Below are positions 34,824 to 42,094 of a stretch of 64,000 nt of DNA, one piece after another. Source of the stretch: Polycyclovorans algicola TG408 (GTDB taxonomy: Bacteria; Pseudomonadota; Gammaproteobacteria; Nevskiales; Nevskiaceae). Position numbers and translations under genes: made by a program. Positions within the stretch are counted from its first letter, which is position 1; each line of letters opens with the position of its first letter. The stretch covers positions 186,001-250,000 of the forward strand of contig NZ_JOMH01000001.1 in assembly GCF_000711245.1 (NCBI RefSeq), in the 5' to 3' direction. A model generated the notes under the pieces. The model searched no databases and was not told the DNA's origin. It saw nothing but the letters and a program-made list of their open reading frames with translations.

Positions 34824-35060
34824 GACATTCGTTTTAGATGAACTTTAAGCCCCGAAGCAGGACCCCGACGACCCACGAGACATCGCCACCAATGATGCTG
34901 ACACACAGCGCCGAATCAGGCGTTGTGCGTAATGTAGGCAAGCCTCCCCTGCCCATTGCAGACCGCCGATCCCCCGGTTTGGCGGTCGACCAGGGCGATA
35001 ATGAGGCGGTCTTGCCACAGTCGACTACCCAGCGCCGACGCTGCAAATGCGGAAACCACT

Positions 35061-35900
35061 ATGAAACGAATCTTTGCCGTCGGTGACCTTCAGGGCGAAC
35101 GCAGGCCTTTCGAACAACTGCTTGAACACCTGCAATTCGACGCCGCGAACGACCATCTGATTCTGCTCGGTGACCTGGTCAATCGTGGCCATGACTCGCT
35201 GGGCACGCTGCGCGCCGTGCGCGGCCTCGACAGCGCGGCAACGGTGCTGCTGGGCAACCATGACCTGCACCTGCTGGCCGCCGCGCGTAGCGGTCGCTTC
35301 AACCGTAAAGACACGCTGAACGAGATTCTGAGTGCCCCCGACTGCGACACGCTGCTGCACTGGCTGCGGCAGCAACGGTTGGCCTACCGCGAGCCGGTCA
35401 CCGGCACGCTGTGTGTACACGCCGGCGTCGCGGCCGCCTGGAACGTCGACGACGCACTGCGCCATGCCGCTGAAGTGGAGTCCGTGCTGCGCAGCGATGA
35501 CGCGGCCACGCTGCTCGACGCGCTTTACGGCAACCAGCCCGACCAATGGTCGGACGACCTAACCGGGCTCGACCGCTGGCGTTACATCATCAACGCCTTC
35601 ACCCGGCAGCGCATGGTCGATGGCGACGGCAGGCTCTGCTTCGATCACAAAGGCGCGCCAAACGAAGCCCCTGCCGGCCAATTGCCCTGGTTCGCTGCGC
35701 CGGGCCGGCGCAGCGCGGGTCAGCCCATCGTCTTTGGGCACTGGTCGCTGCTGCGTCAGGTGCACTGGCCTGCGCATCAGGTCTGGGGGCTGGACACCGG
35801 CTGCGTCTGGGGCGGCGCGCTGACGGCGATGGAGCTGATCAGTGGCGCGGTGATTCAGCAGCCTTGCAGACCCGACTCGCCAGAAGCGCCCACCGCGTAA
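35061..35900 (+). CDS. apaH: Symmetrical bis(5'-nucleosyl)-tetraphosphatase
   Basis: 279 residues from the ATG at 35061. Hydrolyses Ap4A to two ADP. Metallophosphatase motifs in order: GDLQGERRPF, GDLVNRGHDS, GNHDLHLLA, VHAGV, GHWS and LDTGCVWGGALTA, all as in ApaH. Length is normal. In many gammaproteobacteria apaH ends the lptD-surA-pdxA-rsmA-apaG-apaH operon; here it stands alone, on the opposite strand, 14 kb from rsmA with the Tad locus between, and apaG is absent. Ends 6 bp from the convergent hisN-type gene. Confidence 0.95.
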   Translation: MKRIFAVGDLQGERRPFEQLLEHLQFDAANDHLILLGDLVNRGHDSLGTLRAVRGLDSAATVLLGNHDLHLLAAARSGRFNRKDTLNEILSAPDCDTLLHWLRQQRLAYREPVTGTLCVHAGVAAAWNVDDALRHAAEVESVLRSDDAATLLDALYGNQPDQWSDDLTGLDRWRYIINAFTRQRMVDGDGRLCFDHKGAPNEAPAGQLPWFAAPGRRSAGQPIVFGHWSLLRQVHWPAHQVWGLDTGCVWGGALTAMELISGAVIQQPCRPDSPEAPTA

Positions 35901-35906
35901 AGGAAT

Positions 35907-36662
35907 CTACCAAACGCCCAAACGGCCATTGGTCGCCAGCACGCTGGTGGTGTCGAGGCCGATGGCGCCCCCGCCCAACTCGGTCAGGGTGCCGCCTGCC
36001 TCGCGAACAATGACGGTGAGCGCGGCAATGTCGAGAATGTTGAGGTCACTCTCGATAACCGCATCGACTCGGCCACTGGCCAGCAGGTGGTAGTGAAGAA
36101 AATCGCCGTAGCCGCGAATGCGGTGCAGCCTGGGAATCAGTGCACCCAGCTTGGCCCAGTCGGCTGAGGCGGCCAGGGTGGCGATGTTGCCGGTCGACAA
36201 CGTGGCCTTGGCCAGGGTGTCGATCTCGCTGACGTGAATACGCTCGCCGTCCAGCCAGGCACCCTGCCCTTTCTCAGCCCAGGCGGTTTCGCCGGTGCCG
36301 TTCCAGCACGGCGCACAGGACACGCCGAGCACCAGTTCGCCACGGTGCATCAGCGCGATTTGCACTGAAAACATCGGGTAGCCACGCACGAAGGCTTTGG
36401 TGCCATCAATGGGGTCGATGAGCCAAAGATATTCGGCATCGGTGTCACCACGACCGAGCTCTTCACCGTAGAACGCGTGGTCGGGAAAAGCTGCAGAGAG
36501 CGTCTGGCGAATGACCTTTTCGGCGGCGATGTCGACCTCTGTGACCGGCGAGGCATCAGCCTTGAGCTGCACGTCAAACTGACCGCGATAGGCTTTGCGA
36601 ATGAGCGCAGAGGCCGCCTCGGCGGCAGAGCGGGCGGCGTGAAGATGTGGAGCGTAAGACAT
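35907..36662 (-). CDS. hisN: Inositol-monophosphatase-family phosphatase, histidinol-phosphatase type
   Basis: 251 residues from the ATG at 36662; the much longer open frame upstream has no family similarity. Metal-site motifs: GEELG (Glu), WLIDPIDGTKAFVRGYP (DPxDGT) and the C-terminal LDIAALTVIVREAGGT (Asp). The YPMFSVQIALMHRGELVLG block is characteristic of the HisN branch, which removes phosphate from L-histidinol phosphate. A CysQ- or SuhB-like role is possible but fits less well. Convergent with apaH. Confidence 0.85.
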   Translation of the reverse strand: MSYAPHLHAARSAAEAASALIRKAYRGQFDVQLKADASPVTEVDIAAEKVIRQTLSAAFPDHAFYGEELGRGDTDAEYLWLIDPIDGTKAFVRGYPMFSVQIALMHRGELVLGVSCAPCWNGTGETAWAEKGQGAWLDGERIHVSEIDTLAKATLSTGNIATLAASADWAKLGALIPRLHRIRGYGDFLHYHLLASGRVDAVIESDLNILDIAALTVIVREAGGTLTELGGGAIGLDTTSVLATNGRLGVW

Positions 36663-36766
36663 GGCGAGTTGGACGAGCGGCGGGTCTACAATTATCGCAG
36701 ATGCGTCCGGGCCGCTCTCCGGCCCACGCGGGCCAGCTGACGGACGTAGCCTTTGGAAGACCATTC

Positions 36767-36782
36767 TGGAGGTTTTTTTGCT
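36767..36782 (+). promoter_or_regulatory. Possible sigma-54 promoter for flp
   Basis: TGGAGGTTTTTTTGCT has GG and GC doublets at the -24/-12 spacing of sigma-54 promoters (TGG-N8-TTGCT). It lies ~170 bp upstream of the flp start in an otherwise featureless 292-bp gap between hisN and flp. The inner consensus bases CAC are not kept, so this is a weak candidate. Confidence 0.3.
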
Positions 36783-36954
36783 GGCCAGACCGACCTCATT
36801 TGCCCAAAGTGGGGTCAGCGGCGTGTAGGAAAATGTCGATGTGCCTGTGAGCGGTCGTCTGGCGCCTATGAACGGCTTTGACTTCACCAAGGTGGCCGCT
36901 GATGATCACTGTAGGCCCAGCAGACGTTGGCGCCATTTATCGAAGGAGCTAGTC

Positions 36955-37140
36955 ATGTTGGAACAGATCAAGGCGTTCTTGAGAGATGAAGAAGGTGCCA
37001 GCGCCGTTGAGTATGGGTTGATTCTCGGACTGATTGCTGTTGCGGCAATCATTATTCTTGGGGTGCTTGGTGGGCAGATTGAGGGCGTGTTTAGTTCAGC
37101 CAGCGAACAGCTCACTAATGAAGGAATCGCTCCGGAGTAA
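36955..37140 (+). CDS. flp: Flp-type (type IVb) major pilin
   Basis: 61 residues, start fixed by AAGGAG eight bases upstream of the ATG at 36955. The short leader MLEQIKAFLRDEEG ends at a Gly, followed by ASAVEYGLILGLIAVAAIIIL: cleavage after Gly14 leaves Glu5-Tyr6 of the mature pilin, the Flp motif, on a hydrophobic helix. Processed by the prepilin peptidase encoded next and assembled by the Tad machine into adhesive fibres. Separated from the rest of the locus by a repeat-rich leader that may reduce read-through so that pilin is made in excess. Confidence 0.95.
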   Translation: MLEQIKAFLRDEEGASAVEYGLILGLIAVAAIIILGVLGGQIEGVFSSASEQLTNEGIAPE

Positions 37141-37142
37141 AA

Positions 37143-37319
37143 GGAAAAGGGGCCAAAGAGAAAAGGGGCCACAAAGAGAAAAGGAAGAGAAAAGGGGCCA
37201 AGAGAAAAGGAGAAAAGGGGCCAGGGTCAAATTAACCGGCCCCTGTTGCTTCCCCCGCCAGAGGAGAAAAGAAAAGGGGCCAGGGTCAAATTAACCGGCC
37301 CCTGTTGCTTCCCCCGCCA
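37143..37319 (+). repeat. Purine-rich tandem array with two identical hairpin units between flp and tadV
   Basis: Five copies of AAAAGGGGCC begin at 37145, 37161, 37190, 37213 and 37272. The last two belong to a perfect 50-bp direct repeat (37211-37260 and 37270-37319) spaced by nine bases. Each 50-bp unit can fold: GGGGCC pairs with GGCCCC and an inner GGT with ACC around CAAATTA. The block occupies nearly all of the flp-tadV gap and ends 28 bp before the tadV ATG. It is strand-asymmetric, almost pure A/G on the plus strand at first. Confidence 0.85.
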
Positions 37320-37346
37320 AAATGACCACGAGTCGCAAGGAGCAAC

Positions 37347-37778
37347 ATGACGTTGGGGGTACTCATCTGGGCGCTGTTGGTTGCAGTGATTGACCACAGA
37401 ACCCGTCGCATCCCCAACGTCCTGTTACTTCCCGCATTAGTGGTGGCCTTGCTGGCACTGCTGGTGACGCACGTCAGTCTGCTGGGCGCTCCCTGGCTCA
37501 GTGCCCTGGGTGGCATGGCGGTTGCCATGTCACCCTGGTTGCTGGGTTACGCGCTGGGCCATGCAGGTGCCGGTGATGCAAAATTTGCCGCGATTCTCGG
37601 GTTGATGGTCGGCATTCACATCAGCTTGGTCGCCACCTTGGTTGCGCTGGCGGCGTTTGGCTTGCTCAGCTTGGTGTGGGTCCGAGCGGGTTGGAGGGGT
37701 TTACGGTTGCCGGTGGCGCCGTGGATTGTGTTGGGGTTTGTGGTGGCGGTAATACGGGACCAAGGAGGCATCGCGTGA
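37347..37778 (+). CDS. tadV: Prepilin peptidase (TadV/CpaA, A24A family)
   Basis: 143 residues, AAGGAG at the right distance from the ATG. A short-form aspartyl prepilin peptidase without the methylase domain. The catalytic aspartates are in AVIDHRTRRIPN and GAGDAKFAAILG (the GxGD motif). Four or five hydrophobic helices. Cleaves the Flp leader and TadE/F-type pseudopilins at the inner membrane. Confidence 0.93.
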   Translation: MTLGVLIWALLVAVIDHRTRRIPNVLLLPALVVALLALLVTHVSLLGAPWLSALGGMAVAMSPWLLGYALGHAGAGDAKFAAILGLMVGIHISLVATLVALAAFGLLSLVWVRAGWRGLRLPVAPWIVLGFVVAVIRDQGGIA

Positions 37779-38239
37779 GGGTGAATCAACAGCGGCAGCA
37801 GCGGGGCGCGGTTGCCGTGGAGTTCGCCTTCATCTTCCCGATTTTGTTTTTGCTGATGTACGGCATCGTGGTTTACAGCTACGTGTTCGTGCTTAACAGT
37901 GCACTCAATTACGCCGTGCAGGAGTCGGTCGCCTCGGCCCTTCGAGTGGCCCCGGCCGAAACCAATGCGGCGCGCCAAACCGAAGCCTTGAATCGCGCAC
38001 GTGCCGCCCTGCAGTGGCTGCCGCAGTCGCAACGCGACCGGGTATTTTCCAACGAAGGGCAGATCGTCACCTTTGACCAGAGTTGCACGCCCGAGCCAGC
38101 CGTCAGCGACTGCATTCGGGTGCGTCTGACCATGCCCATACAAGATCCAGCATTGTTTCCGCGCCTCACCCTACCGTTGGTAGGGACAATTCCACCGTTG
38201 CCGCAATCACTCAGCGCCGAGGCCGTGGCGCGCATTTAA
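37775..38239 (+). CDS. tadE: TadE-like pilus assembly pseudopilin
   Basis: 154 residues from the GTG at 37775, which overlaps the tadV stop (GTGA) and follows AAGGAGG by six bases. N-terminus MRVNQQRQQRGAVAVEFAFIFPILFLLMYGIVVY is the TadE/TadF signature: basic leader, Gly, then VEFA and one hydrophobic helix. The rest is a periplasmic beta-rich domain with two cysteines (QSCTPEPAVSDC) that could form a disulfide. Could equally be named TadF. Confidence 0.85.
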   Translation: MRVNQQRQQRGAVAVEFAFIFPILFLLMYGIVVYSYVFVLNSALNYAVQESVASALRVAPAETNAARQTEALNRARAALQWLPQSQRDRVFSNEGQIVTFDQSCTPEPAVSDCIRVRLTMPIQDPALFPRLTLPLVGTIPPLPQSLSAEAVARI

Positions 38240-38274
38240 CATGGCCCCCGGGCGTCAGGGAGTTTGAAGAAGAC

Positions 38275-39207
38275 ATGAACCAGAACAGCTTGAAGATTGC
38301 CGCAGCGGTATTGGCCGTACTGGCCGTGCTGTTGGGGATTGCGGTCGCGCTGAGTTATCGCGCCACCACTGCCGATGCCGCTGCCGCCCGTGCCGAGGCC
38401 GAGGCACAGCGCCAGGAGCGACAAGAGACCGATGCCGCCCAGGCGCCGACCACACTGGCCGTGGTGGCGATCAAACCGCTGGCGGCCAACCAGCCCATCG
38501 ACCGTGAGTCGGTGTCACTGCTGCCGGTCGCGGTCACACCGGCACAGTACTTCACCGATTTGGACAAGGTCATCGGCCGCACGCCGCTGGTCGACATTGA
38601 TGCCGGAGCGCCGGTCACGGCACGCTATTTCGGTCGTGCCAACCAGCTTGCGCGGGTGATCCCCGACGACCATGTGGCGATGTCGATGGAAGTCAACGAC
38701 ATCGTCGCCGTGGGCGACTTCATCCGCCCCGGTGACAACGTCGACCTGTTGGTTTATCTGCGCGGTGGCGGTGGCGTCGAGCAGACGCAGGCGCGCATCC
38801 TGCTCCCGAAGGCGCGGGTACTGGCCTACGAAGACCGCATCATCGACCGGCCCGAGGGCATCGAGGAAGACAGCGCCCAGCCCGACACCCGGCGGCGAAT
38901 CCGCACGGCGGTGCTGGCGGTGCCCGAGGTCGACGTGACCCGCGTGATGCTGGGCATGAGTGTTGGCGAGTTACGTCTGGCCCTGCGGGGTCAACGTCCG
39001 CTTGCCGACGACACCACCGAAACCGGCCTGCAAATGACCGACGCCGCCACCCAGGCCGAGGCCGATGCCAAGGTCCCCGACCAGGTGATTTCGCTGGAAG
39101 AGCTGGGCCGCATCAAACCGCCACCGGCGCAGGCGCGCAACACACCGCCGCCACGCCCCAGTGTTGAAATTATTCGTGCCAACGACGTGACCCGGGTGCG
39201 CCCATGA
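38275..39207 (+). CDS. cpaB: Flp pilus assembly protein CpaB/RcpC
   Basis: 310 residues. N-terminal membrane helix (IAAAVLAVLAVLLGIAVAL), coiled segment, then the SAF domain (VVAIKPLAANQPIDRESVSL) and the RcpC/CpaB domain (AMSMEVNDIVAVGDFIRPGDNVDLL). Anchored in the inner membrane and thought to link to the secretin, possibly touching peptidoglycan. Overlaps cpaC by 4 bp. Confidence 0.93.
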   Translation: MNQNSLKIAAAVLAVLAVLLGIAVALSYRATTADAAAARAEAEAQRQERQETDAAQAPTTLAVVAIKPLAANQPIDRESVSLLPVAVTPAQYFTDLDKVIGRTPLVDIDAGAPVTARYFGRANQLARVIPDDHVAMSMEVNDIVAVGDFIRPGDNVDLLVYLRGGGGVEQTQARILLPKARVLAYEDRIIDRPEGIEEDSAQPDTRRRIRTAVLAVPEVDVTRVMLGMSVGELRLALRGQRPLADDTTETGLQMTDAATQAEADAKVPDQVISLEELGRIKPPPAQARNTPPPRPSVEIIRANDVTRVRP

Positions 39208-40655
39208 ACTTTTTCAAGAGAAATGCCCAGTTTTTCCCCTCTCCCGCAGGCGGGAGAGGGTGGCCCGCAGGGTCGGGAGAGGGCGCGCCGCAGGCGCGGG
39301 GGACTTTGCTGGGGAGTCTGCGGGGGCTTTGGCTTCTGGCCGTTCTACTCGGTGCAGCCCTTGCCACCCCCGCCTGGAGTCAGGCCGAGCGTATTCCAGC
39401 CTCGCTGGAAGATCAGGCCATCACCGGCGTGCTGGTGGTTGAACGCGGCACACACCGCTTTTTCCGTGAGTTGGGCGCCGTGGCCCGCGTCGCGGTCGGC
39501 GATCCGGCGATTGCCGACGTCAACCTGGTCAACCGCCAGGAAATGCTCATCGCGGGCAAGACCTTGGGCACCACCAGCCTGATGATGTGGCGCAGCCCTC
39601 AAGGCCAGCCCACCCTCTACCGGGTGCGTGTGGTGCCGCCGCGCGACATCGACCCCAACGCCCGGCCCGACCCCGATATGGCCAACGCTCGAGTCGACTT
39701 TGGCCAGGGTCTCAGCGGTCGCCTGCCCAACCTGATGGCCCACCGTCGCGCCCACCAGCAGGCGCAGGCCGGGGCCGAAGCCGCGATCGCCGACAGCAGC
39801 GATGTCGAACTGGAAACCCAGGTGCTGACCGAGGTGAAGATTGCCGACGTGAGCCGCAGCAGCGCGCAAGCCTTCGGCATCAACTTTGCGCGCATCTCTG
39901 ACCTGTCATCGTTTGCCATCACCCCCCCGGGTGCAGCAGCCGGCACTGCGCTGGGCGGTGTCGATAACCTGCCGGTGGGCGAAGCCTTCCAGATCGCGGT
40001 CGGTGACGTGCGCAACAACACCTCTGGTGTGCTCAGCCTGCTGGAGCGCAAGGGACTGGCACAGGTACTGGCCGAGCCGTCATTGCTGGCCACCAGCGGC
40101 CAGACGGCAAGCTACCTGGTCGGTGGCGAGTTCCCGGTGCCGGTCAGCCAGGGCGGCGCCACGGCGGGCGGCATCAGCATTCAATATCGTGAGTTTGGCG
40201 TGCGCCTGTCGCTGACGCCCACCGTGCTGTCGCGGCAACGCATTTCGCTGAAGATCGCACCCGAGGTCAGTGACCTGGACTTTACCAACGCCGTGCAAGT
40301 GGGCGGCGTCGCCACCCCCGGTCTGCGCGTGCGGCGCACCGACACCACCATTGAACTGGGCGATGGAGAGAGCTTCGTGATCAGCGGCTTAATCAGCTCG
40401 AGCACCGAAGATGGCATCGACAAGGTGCCGTTTCTCGGCGACATCCCCATCTTGGGCGCATTTTTTCGCAGCTCACGTGTCAGCCGTGAAGCGCGCGAGC
40501 TGATCATGGTGGTCACGCCGCACCTGGTGCGGCCGATGGCACGACAGGCCAAACTGCCCCCCCTGCCGGGTGAACGCGAGCGCCGTCGCAACCCCAGCGC
40601 CGCCGAGACGCTGTTCTTCGAAACCGGCGACTTCTCGACCGGCTTCAGTGATTGA
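39204..40655 (+). CDS. cpaC: Tad secretin CpaC/RcpA with repeat-derived N-terminal extension
   Basis: 483 residues, ATG overlapping the cpaB stop by 4 bp. The conserved protein begins near residue 38 with a signal peptide (LWLLAVLLGAALATPAWSQA). It continues through the pilus/BON-like N-domain (LVVERGTHRFFRELGAVARVAVGDPAIAD, shown here in parts) and the secretin core (AEPSLLATSGQTASYLVGGE, SLTPTVLSRQRISLKIAPEV, FVISGLISSST..DKVPFLGDIPILGAFF). Residues ~10-37 (FPSPAGGRGWPAG..., rich in Gly/Pro) are the translation of an interspersed palindromic repeat also found 1.4 kb downstream. An internal TTG at 39304 would give a normal signal peptide without it, so the true start is uncertain. Confidence 0.9.
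   Translation: MNFFKRNAQFFPSPAGGRGWPAGSGEGAPQARGTLLGSLRGLWLLAVLLGAALATPAWSQAERIPASLEDQAITGVLVVERGTHRFFRELGAVARVAVGDPAIADVNLVNRQEMLIAGKTLGTTSLMMWRSPQGQPTLYRVRVVPPRDIDPNARPDPDMANARVDFGQGLSGRLPNLMAHRRAHQQAQAGAEAAIADSSDVELETQVLTEVKIADVSRSSAQAFGINFARISDLSSFAITPPGAAAGTALGGVDNLPVGEAFQIAVGDVRNNTSGVLSLLERKGLAQVLAEPSLLATSGQTASYLVGGEFPVPVSQGGATAGGISIQYREFGVRLSLTPTVLSRQRISLKIAPEVSDLDFTNAVQVGGVATPGLRVRRTDTTIELGDGESFVISGLISSSTEDGIDKVPFLGDIPILGAFFRSSRVSREARELIMVVTPHLVRPMARQAKLPPLPGERERRRNPSAAETLFFETGDFSTGFSD
39231..39314. repeat. Interspersed palindromic repeat, copy A (inside cpaC)
   Basis: Starts TTTTTCCCC and contains a perfect 11-bp hairpin CCCTCTCCCGC (39237-39247) / GCGGGAGAGGG (39250-39260), then GTCGGGAGAGGGCGCGCCG and ACTTTGCT. 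It matches copy B at 40691 nearly base for base over ~85 bp. It is read in frame as codons ~10-37 of cpaC. Confidence 0.85.
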
Positions 40656-40690
40656 TGTGATGACTGTTCTTGGGAAAGGTGCGGGTTGTC

Positions 40691-40844
40691 TTTTTCCCCT
40701 CGCCCGCTTGCGGGAGAGGGTGGCCCCGGTTTTATCCGGGGTCGGGAGAGGGCGCGCCGAAAGCGCGGGGTGCTTTGCTAGGCGCTCCGGCCCCCTTCGG
40801 GTGCCCCCTCTCCCCCAGCCCCTCTCCCGCCTGCGGGAGAGGGG
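40691..40844. repeat. Interspersed palindromic repeat, copy B (between cpaC and tadZ)
   Basis: Full-length copy of the element seen at 39231. It opens with CCCTCGCCCGC/GCGGGAGAGGG (40697-40720) and closes with a perfect 12-bp hairpin CCCCTCTCCCGC (40819-40830) / GCGGGAGAGGGG (40833-40844). The middle shares TCGGGAGAGGGCGCGCCG and CTTTGCT with copy A. It fills most of the 224-bp cpaC-tadZ gap, the only sizeable gap in the downstream tad operon. An open frame runs through it into tadZ but is repeat-derived. Confidence 0.85.
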
Positions 40845-40879
40845 AGCAAAATGCGGTTCACGAAAAAAAGATTGATCCG

Positions 40880-42094
40880 ATGAAACCCACCGCTTACGTC
40901 ATCGCCTCAGACCCGGCCTTCGTCAATTGGCTGGCCCACGCGATTGACGGCGTGGAGTTCACACCACTGCGGGTGGTGAGCCCAGCCGATTTTGTCGACC
41001 AGCTCGACCGCATGGCCAAGGCCGATCTGGTGCTGTTCGAAATGGACGTGGCAGAGGTCGAGCGTCGTTGCGCCATGCTCGAACAGTTACTCGACCACCT
41101 GCCCGATGTTGCCGTGGCCGCCATCGGCCGTGAGCCGCACCCCGACGTGGTGTTGCAGGCGATGCGCGCCGGCGCCCGTGATTTTTGGGTCATGCACCGC
41201 GACGACGCCAGCCTGGCGCAGTCCGCCGCGCGGCTGATGCGCCGCTCCCAGGCCAACCCGACCACGGCCAAACCGGCCAAACAGCAGGGCAAGGTCTGGA
41301 CGGTGGCCTCCAGCCATCCGCTGGACGGCATCGGCTTCACCACCGCGCACCTGGCCTTGGCGCTGGCGGACGGTTTTGAACGGCGCCAAAGCGACCCTAG
41401 CCGTCGCGTGTTGCTGCTGGATTGCGCCTCGCCCGCCGGGGCGGGTTCCATCTTTCTCAACCTCACGGCCGCCTACACCGTGCTCGATGCGCTCGGTGAC
41501 GTTTACCGCTGTGACCAGACGCTGATCGACACGGCCTTCGTCAGGCACAGCTCGGGGGTCTACGTGCTGTCGCTGCCGGAAAACCTGTTGGGTGCGCCAC
41601 AGCTTGATGCAGAGACCCTGGGCCGCTTGATTGGTGTGCTGCGCGGACTGTTCACCGAGATCGTGATGGGCATCGACGGCCATGCCGGCGTGCCGGTGCT
41701 GTCCAGCGTGCTGCCGCTGGCTGACCGGCTGGTGTGGCTGGCAGATCAATCGATTCTGCGCTCCCGGCAAAGCAAGCATTTGCTGCGCGCCCTGCGCATG
41801 GACGGCGTCAGCCTGCCGCGCATCGGCCTGCTGGTCGATGCCTACCAAAAGCGCCTGGGCCTTGAGCCGGAACACCTTGCCGAGCTGTTGGAGATTCCCC
41901 TGCTGGGCACGCTCACCGGTGAACCGGCGGCGCGCATCCAATCGATGAACACCGGCGATCCGATGTTTAAGCTGTTTCCACGCGACCCGTTCGTCAACGA
42001 CATTCGCGAACTTGCGCGCAGCCTGCGCGACCAGACCGACACCATGGCCGCGCCCAAGACCCAGTCCGGGCTGCTCAAGCGGTGGATCAGCTAA
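40880..42094 (+). CDS. tadZ: Tad localisation protein TadZ/CpaE, degenerate ATPase
   Basis: 404 residues from the ATG at 40880; the frame upstream is repeat sequence. Residues ~1-130 form a receiver-like domain (AYVIASDPAFVNWLAHAI, LVLFEMDVAEVER, AMRAGARDFWVM). Residues ~145-370 are a ParA/MinD-type domain (VWTVASSHPLDGIGFTTAHLALALA, RVLLLDCASP, VYVLSLPENLLG). The deviant Walker A lysines (KGGxGKT) are missing from SHPLDGIGFTT, so ATP turnover is doubtful; other TadZ proteins are also often degenerate. Places the Tad machine at its cellular site. Overlaps tadA by one base. Confidence 0.9.
   Translation: MKPTAYVIASDPAFVNWLAHAIDGVEFTPLRVVSPADFVDQLDRMAKADLVLFEMDVAEVERRCAMLEQLLDHLPDVAVAAIGREPHPDVVLQAMRAGARDFWVMHRDDASLAQSAARLMRRSQANPTTAKPAKQQGKVWTVASSHPLDGIGFTTAHLALALADGFERRQSDPSRRVLLLDCASPAGAGSIFLNLTAAYTVLDALGDVYRCDQTLIDTAFVRHSSGVYVLSLPENLLGAPQLDAETLGRLIGVLRGLFTEIVMGIDGHAGVPVLSSVLPLADRLVWLADQSILRSRQSKHLLRALRMDGVSLPRIGLLVDAYQKRLGLEPEHLAELLEIPLLGTLTGEPAARIQSMNTGDPMFKLFPRDPFVNDIRELARSLRDQTDTMAAPKTQSGLLKRWIS

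Noticed and set aside
32952..34841. Plus-strand 629-codon open frame opposite the RND gene
   Set aside because: It is the antisense of a clear transporter, rich in His/Gln/Arg with no domain; a GC-rich shadow frame.
36663..36890. Long N-terminal extension of the hisN-type phosphatase
   Set aside because: No similarity to the family and it runs into the flp promoter gap; the ATG at 36662 gives the normal length.
37143..37319. CRISPR array in the flp-tadV repeats
   Set aside because: Units are nearly adjacent without unique spacers and no cas gene is present.
40670..40879. TadZ start upstream in the repeat
   Set aside because: The extra residues match the repeat translated in cpaC, not TadZ proteins.
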